Positions 6,639 to 13,303 of a DNA stretch of 21,991 bases are shown one piece after another. The notes under the pieces were generated by a model, which was not told the origin of the DNA, did no database searches, and worked only from the letters and a program-made list of their open reading frames with translations. The position numbers and the translations under genes were made by a program. This DNA comes from an uncultured Christensenellaceae bacterium (GTDB taxonomy: Bacteria > Bacillota > Clostridia > Christensenellales > UBA1242), in NCBI GenBank assembly GCA_949902685.1, contig CATLDS010000001.1, forward strand, positions 1-21,991, read 5' to 3'. The stretch's first letter is position 1. Each line of letters begins with the position of its first letter.

Positions 6639-8273
6639 TTATTTGCTATCTTTAAGACTAACAGTCTCTAAGTATATCTTATCATCTTTTTTAGATAATT
6701 TGCTATCTTCAATGTAATAGCCCATACGAACGAACTGTAAATTTCCTTTTTGCTTAAATCCAAACGGCTCAATATAGGATACATTTTCGGTCATAGAATT
6801 TGAATTAACAATCTTATCCAACATTCCACTTTCAAATACTTCTCCCTCTTTTAGAAGATTGCCAAATTTGCGAGTACGTATTTGCTTGCAATGTTTCCTA
6901 CTAAGCCAGTGAATAGTGCCTTTTGGTTTTATACCTTGCTCTTTTGCATCATAAATGATACTGCAATTCAAGTGGTCAATATTCCCCAATTCATCTTTCA
7001 CTACTTCGTAGCACTTAATAATATACGCACCCATTAGGCGAACATATCCATTTGGAGTAAGGCGGAAGAATTTCGCTCCCGGTTTCTCGATGAAGTCTTC
7101 ACGTTCAATAAATAACTCATTGCTAAATATTACAGTGTGTTTCTTGCTCTTAGGATCTAATGGATTGTTAGATACTAACACTTTCTCTGTTCTCTTCTCG
7201 TCATAATTAGTGATGTTAATCTTAATAGGATCAACAACAGCCATTACGCGTAGTGCATTCTTATTAAGTTCTTCACGAATGCACGCCTCAAGAATGTGTG
7301 GTTGAACTAGACTATTAGACTTCGCTACACCTATACGTGTACAAAATTCTTTTATACTAGATGGAGTGTAGCCTCTTCGCTTAAATGCTTCCAAGGTAGG
7401 CATACGAGGGTCGTCCCAGCCATCCACATAACCGCCCTCTACTAATTCACGTAGATAACGTTTACTCATTATTGTACCATCAAGATTAAGTCTAGCGAAC
7501 TCTATCTGCCTAGGCTTAAGTCCTGTCACTAATCGTACATTCTCTAGCACCCAATTATAAAGCGGTCTATGATCTTCAAATTCTAGACTGCATAGCGAAT
7601 GTGTAATACCCTCATGTGCATCCTCTAGCGGATGAGCAAAATCATACATTGGATAGATACACCACTTGTTGCCTTGTCTATAATGCGTCTCGTGTGAAAT
7701 ACGATAGATTATAGGGTCTCTCATATTGATATTAGGATGTTTCATATCAATCTTAGCACGAAGAGTCTTCTCTCCGTCTTTATACTTGTCTGCTCGCATA
7801 TCCATGAACATCTGCAAATTCTCTTCCACACTACGATTACGATACGGGCTATTCTTACCCGGCTCAGTCAATGTGCCACGGGTGGCGGATATCTCCTCAG
7901 CGCTTAAGTCGCATACATACGCCTTACCTTGCTTGATTAAATCAACTGCACAGTCAAATAAAAAATCATAATAGTCGGATGCATAGTACATCTTCTTCCA
8001 CCTAAAGCCGAGCCATTTGATTGCAGACTGAAGTGCCTTTACAAAATGTTCACTTTCCTTGCTTGGATTGGTGTCATCCATACGAAGATTAGTATAACCC
8101 TTAAATTTCTCCGCTGTCAAAAAGTCTATACACATAGCCTTGACGTGTCCTATGTGAGGATAGCCATTAGGTTCGGGCGGAAAACGAGTAACTATCTGTT
8201 TAATTCCTTTTTCCTTAATATCATCTATAATTGCTTGCTCAATGAAATTACTTGGTGTGATATTGCTGTCCAT
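6639..8273 (-). CDS. glnS: Glutaminyl-tRNA synthetase
   Basis: Class I synthetase that charges tRNA-Gln. It has the PPEPNGYPHIGH motif (HIGH at 40-43), the ARLNLDGTIMSKR block (MSK at 269-271) and two C-terminal beta-barrel anticodon domains; at 544 residues it matches E. coli GlnRS (554). The RFPPEPNG start distinguishes it from GluRS. Most Bacillota make Gln-tRNA through GatCAB instead, so a GlnRS is a lineage marker or a transferred gene. AGGAG lies before ATG, with a good promoter at 8290-8318. First gene of glnS-lepB-alkD. Confidence 0.96.
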   Translation of the reverse strand: MDSNITPSNFIEQAIIDDIKEKGIKQIVTRFPPEPNGYPHIGHVKAMCIDFLTAEKFKGYTNLRMDDTNPSKESEHFVKALQSAIKWLGFRWKKMYYASDYYDFLFDCAVDLIKQGKAYVCDLSAEEISATRGTLTEPGKNSPYRNRSVEENLQMFMDMRADKYKDGEKTLRAKIDMKHPNINMRDPIIYRISHETHYRQGNKWCIYPMYDFAHPLEDAHEGITHSLCSLEFEDHRPLYNWVLENVRLVTGLKPRQIEFARLNLDGTIMSKRYLRELVEGGYVDGWDDPRMPTLEAFKRRGYTPSSIKEFCTRIGVAKSNSLVQPHILEACIREELNKNALRVMAVVDPIKINITNYDEKRTEKVLVSNNPLDPKSKKHTVIFSNELFIEREDFIEKPGAKFFRLTPNGYVRLMGAYIIKCYEVVKDELGNIDHLNCSIIYDAKEQGIKPKGTIHWLSRKHCKQIRTRKFGNLLKEGEVFESGMLDKIVNSNSMTENVSYIEPFGFKQKGNLQFVRMGYYIEDSKLSKKDDKIYLETVSLKDSK

Positions 8274-8289
8274 ATTTTCTCCTAGATAT

Positions 8290-8318
8290 GTTATAGCACA
8301 AACTTAGTCAAATGTAAA
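8290..8318 (-). promoter_or_regulatory. glnS promoter, TTTACA-17-TATAAC
   Basis: Minus strand: TTTACA (8313-8318), 17-base spacer, TATAAC (8290-8295) with a TGC extended -10, 17 bases ahead of the glnS ATG. Confidence 0.8.
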
Positions 8319-8354
8319 ATAATTATTGTAATATAAACAATTTTAATTTTACTA

Positions 8355-8385
8355 TTGACATACCCCCCCCCCTTCATGTTATGAT
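8355..8385 (+). promoter_or_regulatory. Exporter promoter with a C10 tract in the spacer (likely phase-variable)
   Basis: Perfect -35 TTGACA (8355-8360) and -10 TATGAT (8380-8385) are 19 bases apart, and 10 of the 19 are an unbroken C run (8363-8372). Losing one or two C's would bring the spacer to 18 or the optimal 17. Homopolymer runs in promoter spacers are a known phase-variation device in other bacteria. Confidence 0.7.
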
Positions 8386-8409
8386 ACCTTCACATTTTAT
8401 GGGGTGAAT

Positions 8410-10233
8410 ATGAAGACAAAAGAAAACAAGAAGAGATTTAATTTCTGGCCATATCTTAAACCATATGGAGGATTGATATTTGTATATCTTTTGCTTTACG
8501 TCGCAATAGGTGGAATTTCCATATTCAATACCGTTTATTCAGCCAATGCACTCTCCGCTATCACAGAAGGTCAATATAGACTGGCGATACAGATGACATT
8601 CACTATTATGGTAGTATTACTAATTCACTATGTTATAAATCATTTATTAGAAATAATTTATATTGTGCTAGAGATGAATATTATACGTGACATGAGTGTT
8701 GATGTGGTTAATCAGGCATTTAAAATATCATCGCACGCTTATAGTAATCATAAGACAGGTAATTTCACTGCCCGAATATCAAGTGACCCTGATAAAATCT
8801 TTTATAACCTCGAGAGAATAACAGGACAAGTCACTATAATCATTACCAATGTAATAGTTCTATCATATATCGCTTATCTAAATATATGGGTAGGTGTGAT
8901 ATCTATAGTTGCAATAATTCTTGGCTCTATCATTGAGAATATCCGTAAAAAGAAAATGAAAGTTCTAAGAAAAACTACCGATAAAAAACATGAAAAAGTC
9001 TCTAGTATTGTCAACGAGGTTGTAAGAAGTGAAAAAGATATTAAATCACTAGGGCTAGAGAACGAACTAAAGTCTAATCTTATCAGTAACTATGATATAT
9101 ACAGAAAACATGCCATCAAATCTTCTCTTTATAGTCACCGTATGTGGACTCTGCGTATTATATTAGTCAACATACTTCTATCCACCAGTTTAATCCTTGG
9201 CATTATACTTTTAGATAAAGGACTATTAACCTTCGCTGCGTTTATGCTGATATACTCTAACCGTGGTAGTATGCACGGGCTAAGTAATTCTCTCGGCAAT
9301 ATTCAAAGTTATTACAATGACCTCACTATCAGTGTGGATAGAATAAGTGAATTATTCGAGGATGATGAATTCCAACTAGAACATTTTGGTAGTAGACACT
9401 TAGAGAATGTAAAAGGTAAAATAGAATTCAAGAATGTATCATTCAGTTATACAGATTATAAGGAACGCGATGAAAAAGATATAGAGGCAGACAAAAAATA
9501 TAATAAGAAACATAAAATTAAAACACGTGTACCGACTCGTGAAATATCGGGTAACACTAAAGTCTTTGATAAACTGTCATTTGTCATAGAGCCTAATTCT
9601 ACTGTGGCATTTGTAGGAAAATCGGGAAGCGGAAAATCTACTATTCTAAACTTAGTATCCAAAATGTACAATGCCGATAAAGGTAAAGTTCTATTAGATG
9701 GTGTCGATGTACAGACATTAGATAAGGACACCCTGCGCTCCTCTATCTCACTAGTAAACCAATTCCCATATATATTTGACTTGAGTATTAAAGAAAATCT
9801 TTTGCTTGCAAAAGCAGATGCCACTGATGAGGAAATCACAGAAGCATTAAAAAATAGTGCCCTAGACGATTTCGTAGATACTCTGTCTAACGGAGTAAAT
9901 ACGATTGTCGGTGAGAGTGGTATCAAACTCTCTGGCGGACAGAAACAACGTCTGGCTATAGCTCGTGCATTGCTAAGGAAATCAAATATAATTTTATTTG
10001 ATGAAAGTACCAGTTCACTAGATAACCTAGCACAAAATAAAGTTAAGCAAAGTATAGATAATATTAAAGGTAAAAGTACGGTCGTGATAGTTGCACACAG
10101 ATTGTCCACCATAAGAAATGTAGACAAGATATTCTTCCTAGACAGTGGCAAAATTGTGGACACAGGTACTTTCGATGAATTATTTGAAAACAACGAAACA
10201 TTTAAAACAATGTTCCTAGCAGAAAATATTTAA
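8410..10233 (+). CDS. ABC exporter, fused permease-ATPase (multidrug/lipid type)
   Basis: Half-transporter with six N-terminal membrane helices (to about residue 300) and a C-terminal ATPase; two copies form an exporter. The ATPase shows Walker A GKSGSGKST (about 403-411), a Q-loop (VNQFPYIFD), signature LSGGQKQR, Walker B IILFDEST and H-loop AHRLST, so it should be active. A charged Lys/Asp-rich insert of about 38 residues (about 348-385) lies between the first strands of the ATPase domain, longer than usual. ATG at 8410 is preferred over in-frame GTG at 8404 because GGGGTG acts as its ribosome binding site. It is a single-gene unit with its own promoter and terminator. The substrate cannot be read from sequence. 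Confidence 0.92.
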   Translation: MKTKENKKRFNFWPYLKPYGGLIFVYLLLYVAIGGISIFNTVYSANALSAITEGQYRLAIQMTFTIMVVLLIHYVINHLLEIIYIVLEMNIIRDMSVDVVNQAFKISSHAYSNHKTGNFTARISSDPDKIFYNLERITGQVTIIITNVIVLSYIAYLNIWVGVISIVAIILGSIIENIRKKKMKVLRKTTDKKHEKVSSIVNEVVRSEKDIKSLGLENELKSNLISNYDIYRKHAIKSSLYSHRMWTLRIILVNILLSTSLILGIILLDKGLLTFAAFMLIYSNRGSMHGLSNSLGNIQSYYNDLTISVDRISELFEDDEFQLEHFGSRHLENVKGKIEFKNVSFSYTDYKERDEKDIEADKKYNKKHKIKTRVPTREISGNTKVFDKLSFVIEPNSTVAFVGKSGSGKSTILNLVSKMYNADKGKVLLDGVDVQTLDKDTLRSSISLVNQFPYIFDLSIKENLLLAKADATDEEITEALKNSALDDFVDTLSNGVNTIVGESGIKLSGGQKQRLAIARALLRKSNIILFDESTSSLDNLAQNKVKQSIDNIKGKSTVVIVAHRLSTIRNVDKIFFLDSGKIVDTGTFDELFENNETFKTMFLAENI

Positions 10234-10256
10234 ACTGCCAAATCGGCAGTTTTTTA
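10232..10256 (+). terminator. Terminator of the ABC exporter gene
   Basis: AAACTGCC (10232-10239) / GGCAGTTT (10245-10252), 8-bp stem, 5-base loop, followed by T's; it begins inside the stop codon. Confidence 0.9.
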
Positions 10257-10330
10257 TTTGTAAATATTAAATGTCATTGATTAATGAATATGAAAAATAT
10301 CTAGCGTAAAAAGATTAACCACGAAGTTAT

Positions 10331-10939
10331 TTAGAATTTAACTTTTTTACGTTTAGCATATTGTTCAATAATAGGTCGTGTTCTTGCTTCTAATTCGGCA
10401 CTTATTTTTGGTGGATTATTCAATATATTTATTTCTTTTTTTACCATATCTAGTTGATACTCTGCAATGGTTTTATCATTATTAATTAAGTTAATGACAT
10501 ATTTGTTTCTTAGCCTTGCGAATTTGACAGCACGTGTTGCTCCACTTACATGATCCAACTCGTCAGCATACGCTACTATAATATCACTATTTTTTATCAT
10601 ATATTTGTTCGTCTCTATTATCCTCACCTTAAAATAAAGATCTTCAACTGGATAAGAGATAAAATTGTAGTCAGGATGATAGTTATCTCCCGCAATGCCA
10701 CCTTCACAATGTTTATCAGGATACCTAGGACTAGTAATTACTTTATTTATTTCAATATTAGGATATTTCTTCTTCATACGGAGACAAGCCCCAAATGCTA
10801 TCTCATCAAAATATCCATGAGTACCTACTAGAAACTCAGTGATGCCAAAATCATTGATAAGTCTCTCCACTACATCGCATAGAATATCATAATCCAACAA
10901 TACAAATCTTCTACGACCAAAAAAAGCACAAGTTTTCAT
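10331..10939 (-). CDS. SLOG-family (Rossmann-like nucleotide-binding) protein
   Basis: 202 residues. The N-terminal MKTCAFFGRRR strand-loop, the FLVGTHGYFDEIAF block, and NSDIIVAYADELDHVSGATRAVKFA match the SLOG superfamily (related to YspA, DprA and LOG-like folds), predicted to bind nucleotides or their derivatives. No catalytic LOG motif was recognised, so binding rather than hydrolysis is the safer guess. It is divergent from four small HTH genes and its promoter carries the same TTACG-N6-CGTAA palindrome as two of them, here covering the transcription start and the GGAGA ribosome binding site. It is therefore probably co-regulated with, and repressed by, those HTH proteins. The exact role is unknown. 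Confidence 0.8.
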   Translation of the reverse strand: MKTCAFFGRRRFVLLDYDILCDVVERLINDFGITEFLVGTHGYFDEIAFGACLRMKKKYPNIEINKVITSPRYPDKHCEGGIAGDNYHPDYNFISYPVEDLYFKVRIIETNKYMIKNSDIIVAYADELDHVSGATRAVKFARLRNKYVINLINNDKTIAEYQLDMVKKEINILNNPPKISAELEARTRPIIEQYAKRKKVKF

Positions 10940-10941
10940 GT

Positions 10942-10957
10942 TTACGTTTCTCCGTAA
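10942..10957. promoter_or_regulatory. Operator O1 (TTACG-N6-CGTAA) at the SLOG gene start
   Basis: Perfect 5-bp inverted repeat TTACG/CGTAA with a 6-base spacer, 2 bases upstream of the SLOG ATG. It spans the predicted transcription start (about 10954) and the GGAGA site. Confidence 0.7.
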
Positions 10958-10960
10958 GAT

Positions 10961-10989
10961 ATAATAATAGATTTACTATATTGTGTCAA
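10961..10989 (-). promoter_or_regulatory. SLOG gene promoter, TTGACA-17-TATTAT
   Basis: Minus strand: consensus TTGACA (10984-10989), 17-base spacer, TATTAT (10961-10966). Confidence 0.8.
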
Positions 10990-10996
10990 CAATTTA

Positions 10997-11044
10997 TACG
11001 ATATTCCGTAAGACTTTTTTATGGTCAATTACGTATTATCGTAA
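10997..11044 (+). promoter_or_regulatory. HTH-1 control region: operators O2 and O3 with embedded -10
   Basis: O2 is TACG-N6-CGTA (10997-11010); O3 is TTACG-N6-CGTAA (11029-11044). Their centres are 33 bp apart, about three helical turns. The O3 spacer is TATTAT (11034-11039), which serves as the -10, with AAGACT at 11010-11015 as a weak -35 (18-base spacer). The -10 ends 6 bases before ATG. Confidence 0.7.
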
Positions 11045-11045
11045 A

Positions 11046-11276
11046 ATGAAACTAAGAGAAGCAATCAAAAAAAGAATATTAGAATTACCCAAAGGCAGTC
11101 AATCTTTAACTGCTCTTTGTTTGAATTCTGATATAACACCATCTACTGTCTTTGATTTTATTTATGGTAAAAGCAAGTACCCTAATATATTAACTATTAA
11201 AAAATTATGTGATGGTTCAGGAATTACTCTCAAAGAGTTCTTTGATAAAGAATACTTTTTAGAAAATGAAGAATAA
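11046..11276 (+). CDS. Small helix-turn-helix regulator, tandem copy 1
   Basis: A 76-residue XRE/Cro-like DNA-binding protein. LREAIKKRILEL is the first helix, SLTALCLNSDITPSTVFDFIYGKS the helix-turn-helix, and TIKKLCDGSGITLKEFFD the closing helices. The start at 11046 is chosen because homology to copy 2 begins there; the upstream extension to 10983 runs through both operators. No Shine-Dalgarno exists, and the -10 lies 6 bases before ATG, so translation is probably leaderless. Operators flank and contain the promoter, so autorepression is likely. Followed by a near-identical promoter and a paralogue. Confidence 0.82.
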   Translation: MKLREAIKKRILELPKGSQSLTALCLNSDITPSTVFDFIYGKSKYPNILTIKKLCDGSGITLKEFFDKEYFLENEE

Positions 11277-11285
11277 AAACTGAAA

Positions 11286-11331
11286 ACGATATTCCGTAAG
11301 ACTTTTTTACGCTGTTTACGTATTATCGTAA
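11286..11331 (+). promoter_or_regulatory. HTH-2 control region: operators O4 and O5, duplicate of the HTH-1 promoter
   Basis: O4 is ACG-N6-CGT (11286-11297) and O5 is TTACG-N6-CGTAA (11316-11331), centres 32 bp apart. A 24-base block (11286-11309) is identical to 10998-11021, and O5 is identical to O3 including the TATTAT -10; only a 6-7 base linker differs. Confidence 0.75.
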
Positions 11332-11333
11332 TA

Positions 11334-11570
11334 ATGTTTCTTCGTGATGCTGTAATTAAAAGAATTTATGAATATGTTGACGACGATACTTCGTTAACCG
11401 ATATTTGTCTCCGTTCAAATCTAACTCCTTCGACAATATTTGATTTCGTGAATGGAAAAACGAAATACTGCAAATTAATAACCATCAAGAAATTATGTAA
11501 CGGATTAGGTTTAAAATTAAAAGAATTTTTTGATACTCCATACTTTGATGAAGACGATAATATATACTAG
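11334..11570 (+). CDS. Small helix-turn-helix regulator, tandem copy 2
   Basis: 78 residues, clearly paralogous to the gene just upstream: shared LR-A--KRI, TPST-FDF--GK-KY and TIKKLC-G-G--LKEFFD, roughly half the positions identical. The recognition-helix stretch TPSTIFDFV is nearly the same, so both copies probably bind the same operator. There is no ribosome binding site, the -10 ends 7 bases before ATG, and the mRNA is probably leaderless. The promoter duplicates that of copy 1, so the gene and its control region were duplicated together. Confidence 0.82.
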   Translation: MFLRDAVIKRIYEYVDDDTSLTDICLRSNLTPSTIFDFVNGKTKYCKLITIKKLCNGLGLKLKEFFDTPYFDEDDNIY

Positions 11571-11614
11571 AATAATTAATGATATATTAATAAATATGGT
11601 TAAAGATAAACACT

Positions 11615-11627
11615 TAAGAGACTCTTA
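11615..11627. repeat. Inverted repeat TAAGAG-A-CTCTTA
   Basis: Perfect 6-bp inverted repeat around one base, next to the O6 palindrome. Possible second operator for HTH-3, or part of an HTH-2 3' end; there is no T-tract. Confidence 0.35.
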
Positions 11628-11630
11628 TCG

Positions 11631-11648
11631 ACTGTAACAATATACAGT
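11631..11648. promoter_or_regulatory. Operator O6 (ACTGTA-N6-TACAGT) upstream of HTH-3/HTH-4
   Basis: Perfect 6-bp inverted repeat with a 6-base spacer, the same architecture as O1-O5 but a different half-site. Its right edge touches the -35 (TTGTAT, 11648-11653) of a promoter with -10 TATATA (11672-11677; 18-base spacer). Confidence 0.6.
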
Positions 11649-11715
11649 TGTATGCGATCATAAAATATATTTATATAAATTTATTATATTGCCATACACA
11701 ACCATAGGAGGATAT

Positions 11716-11961
11716 ATGACTAACACTGTTAATAAAGCATTACAACTAAGGATACAAGAATTATTAAAAGAAAAGAAAATTACTCAGTATAGATTAGCGA
11801 TGAATAGTGGAGTTTCACATTCTACTTTAAAAAATATCATTCACAATACAGTTGACGACAACTTATTATCTACCGTGATTTTATTGGCAGGAGGATTTGA
11901 TATGACCGTAAGTGAGTTTTTGAAGTCTCCATTGTTTTTGGAAGAAAATTTGAAACTATAA
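11716..11961 (+). CDS. Small helix-turn-helix regulator (HTH-3)
   Basis: 81 residues. ALQLRIQELLKEKKITQYRLAMNSGVSHSTLKNII is an XRE-type helix-turn-helix, closed by TVSEFLKSPLF, a tail resembling that of the two upstream paralogues (LKEFFD--YF). The start at 11716 is chosen because TAGGAGG lies 4 bases ahead; the frame extends to 11689 without a site. It is translated normally, unlike its leaderless upstream neighbours, and sits in an operon with the next HTH gene (8-base gap). The promoter has its own palindrome, O6. Confidence 0.82.
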   Translation: MTNTVNKALQLRIQELLKEKKITQYRLAMNSGVSHSTLKNIIHNTVDDNLLSTVILLAGGFDMTVSEFLKSPLFLEENLKL

Positions 11962-11969
11962 GAGGAAAA

Positions 11970-12239
11970 ATGGAATTTAGTAAAATACTAACCGAAATAA
12001 TTTTAGACCTTCAAGTAACACAAACAGAGTTCGCTACTAAAATAGGTGTTAAGCAAAGCCAAGTCTCTGAATGGTTAAAAGGCAAAAGTTATCCAGGTTA
12101 CACTAATTTAAAAAATATATGTATAGCATATGGTATTTCTGCCGATGCTCTTTTAGGTTTAGAACAATTTGATTTCAAATTAAATAAATCAAAAATTAAA
12201 TCTACTGATGAAATTGAAATTAAGAGACGCTGTAATTAA
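11970..12239 (+). CDS. XRE-family transcriptional regulator (HTH-4)
   Basis: 89 residues. A canonical Cro/C1 helix-turn-helix occupies the first 65: LQVTQTEFATKIGVKQSQVSEWLKGK, then NLKNICIAYGISADALLGL. A charged 20-residue tail follows (KSKIKSTDEIEIKRR). AGAGGAA precedes the ATG, 8 bases after HTH-3, so the two are co-transcribed. Such pairs often control mobile elements or small defence modules, but no integrase or phage gene is nearby. Confidence 0.85.
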   Translation: MEFSKILTEIILDLQVTQTEFATKIGVKQSQVSEWLKGKSYPGYTNLKNICIAYGISADALLGLEQFDFKLNKSKIKSTDEIEIKRRCN

Positions 12240-12319
12240 TTGACGTTCGCTCAAGCAATGGATGTTTTATGTAACAACAGATTATTTATTAAGGCTGACT
12301 GATTTATAATACATGTCTG

Positions 12320-12340
12320 TGAACAAATGTTCATTTTTTT
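12320..12340 (+). terminator. Probable terminator of the HTH-3/HTH-4 operon
   Basis: Short stem TGAAC/GTTCA (5 bp, 4-base loop) followed by seven T's. The 12240-12319 gap before it holds no convincing gene. Confidence 0.5.
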
Positions 12341-12341
12341 A

Positions 12342-12370
12342 TTTACTTTTTACATATATATTGTTATAAT
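12342..12370 (+). promoter_or_regulatory. Promoter of the zinc-ribbon membrane protein, TTTACT-17-TATAAT
   Basis: TTTACT (12342-12347), 17-base spacer, TATAAT (12365-12370) with TGT extended -10. Confidence 0.85.
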
Positions 12371-12394
12371 AAATTCAGTATTAAGGAGGTAAAT

Positions 12395-13264
12395 ATGCCA
12401 TCAGGATCACATGGCGGACATTCTCATTCTGGAGGCTCTAGAAGCGGAGGCTCTTCATCACGTGGAGGTAGTAGTTCTCGTGGCGGGACATATCACAGAG
12501 GGCCTAGAATATATCATTTCGGTAGGTCGTATTATGTAGTACCTACTAAGTTTAGTGCTATTCTAACTTTTTTAACTATGATATTCACATTCTCTATTTT
12601 CTTCCTATTTGCAGGAATTATAATGAATACACAGAGCAAAAATGAAATTGGTAAAATCGAGAGAGACTTCTTCCGTTACCAGAGCATGATTGCATATGCT
12701 CATGAACACCCCGAACTCATAGTAGATGGCGTGATAGAAAATCATTATTACGACGAGGCGGCAGAGAAATGGTATATAACTTACTATTTTAAGACTAACG
12801 ACAATGGCAATATCAATGGAGAAACATATTGCGTTTACTCTCAAGAAGACTTATTAAAAGAACAATACCGCATAGGCTCTGTCATTAAACTTGCTCTAGA
12901 TAGAGTACCTGAACATTACTATGACGACGTAGACTCTATACCTCTAGATTATGAATTTATGCCTATTGAACAAGATGGTCTATATGAAGTTCAGCAGACC
13001 ACTATGAGAGTGGGTAAAAATATGCTTATTATAGCCTCTATTAGTTTAGGTACAAGTGTATTACTATATGTATTAATAGTCTTTACCACTAAGAAGAAAG
13101 CAGACAAGAATGGCAACACTATCAATGAGACCGCTAGCACAACTACCACATCAACTACTACTCCAACTATAGAACAAAAGACTCATACTTATTGTGATTA
13201 TTGTGGCGCTAAACTACCTAGTAACTCTACTAAATGTCCTAATTGTGGCGCTAAGTTAAGATAA
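12395..13264 (+). CDS. Two-TM protein with Ser/Gly/His-rich N-terminus and C-terminal zinc ribbon
   Basis: 289 residues, function not recognised. In order: a low-complexity Ser/Gly/Arg/His segment (1-45) with short repeats of SSSRGG; a transmembrane helix (about 53-76); a polar domain of about 130 residues with two short repeats of Tyr/Asp/Glu-rich strands (DGVIENHYYDEAAEKWYITYYF); a second transmembrane helix (about 209-232); a Thr-rich linker; and a CxxC-CxxC zinc ribbon (C267, C270, C281, C284). Both ends should face the same side, probably the cytoplasm, with the middle domain outside. AAGGAGG precedes the ATG. It is a single-gene unit with a strong promoter and terminator. Zinc-ribbon tails of this kind are common in Bacillota membrane proteins of unknown role. 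Confidence 0.8.
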   Translation: MPSGSHGGHSHSGGSRSGGSSSRGGSSSRGGTYHRGPRIYHFGRSYYVVPTKFSAILTFLTMIFTFSIFFLFAGIIMNTQSKNEIGKIERDFFRYQSMIAYAHEHPELIVDGVIENHYYDEAAEKWYITYYFKTNDNGNINGETYCVYSQEDLLKEQYRIGSVIKLALDRVPEHYYDDVDSIPLDYEFMPIEQDGLYEVQQTTMRVGKNMLIIASISLGTSVLLYVLIVFTTKKKADKNGNTINETASTTTTSTTTPTIEQKTHTYCDYCGAKLPSNSTKCPNCGAKLR

Positions 13265-13292
13265 AAAATACGGATTTTTATCCGTATTTTTT
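13264..13292. terminator. Bidirectional terminator between convergent genes
   Basis: 12-bp stem AAAAATACGGAT (13264-13275) / ATCCGTATTTTT (13280-13291) with a 4-base loop. It has T's on one strand and A's on the other, so it can serve both the zinc-ribbon gene and the ABC-2 operon. Confidence 0.88.
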
Positions 13293-13303
13293 GTTGGTAT
13301 CTA

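Noticed and set aside
9456..10193. 245-codon open frame antisense to the ABC exporter ATPase
   Set aside because: Exactly opposite a conserved, fully functional-looking ATPase domain, with low-complexity Ser/Leu content; a shadow frame.
10983..11045. Upstream extension of HTH-1 giving a 97-residue protein
   Set aside because: The extra 21 residues would be encoded by the promoter and both operators, and have no counterpart in the HTH-2 paralogue.
10331..12239. Prophage immunity region
   Set aside because: Divergent regulators with operators look phage-like, but there is no integrase, replication or structural gene nearby and no attachment repeats were found.
12240..12302. A 20-codon open frame starting TTG and ending TGA (TFAQAMDVLCNNRL…) directly after HTH-4
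   Set aside because: Too short, no ribosome binding site and no recognised homology beyond a vague likeness to DUF2829 starts; may be a remnant but cannot be supported.
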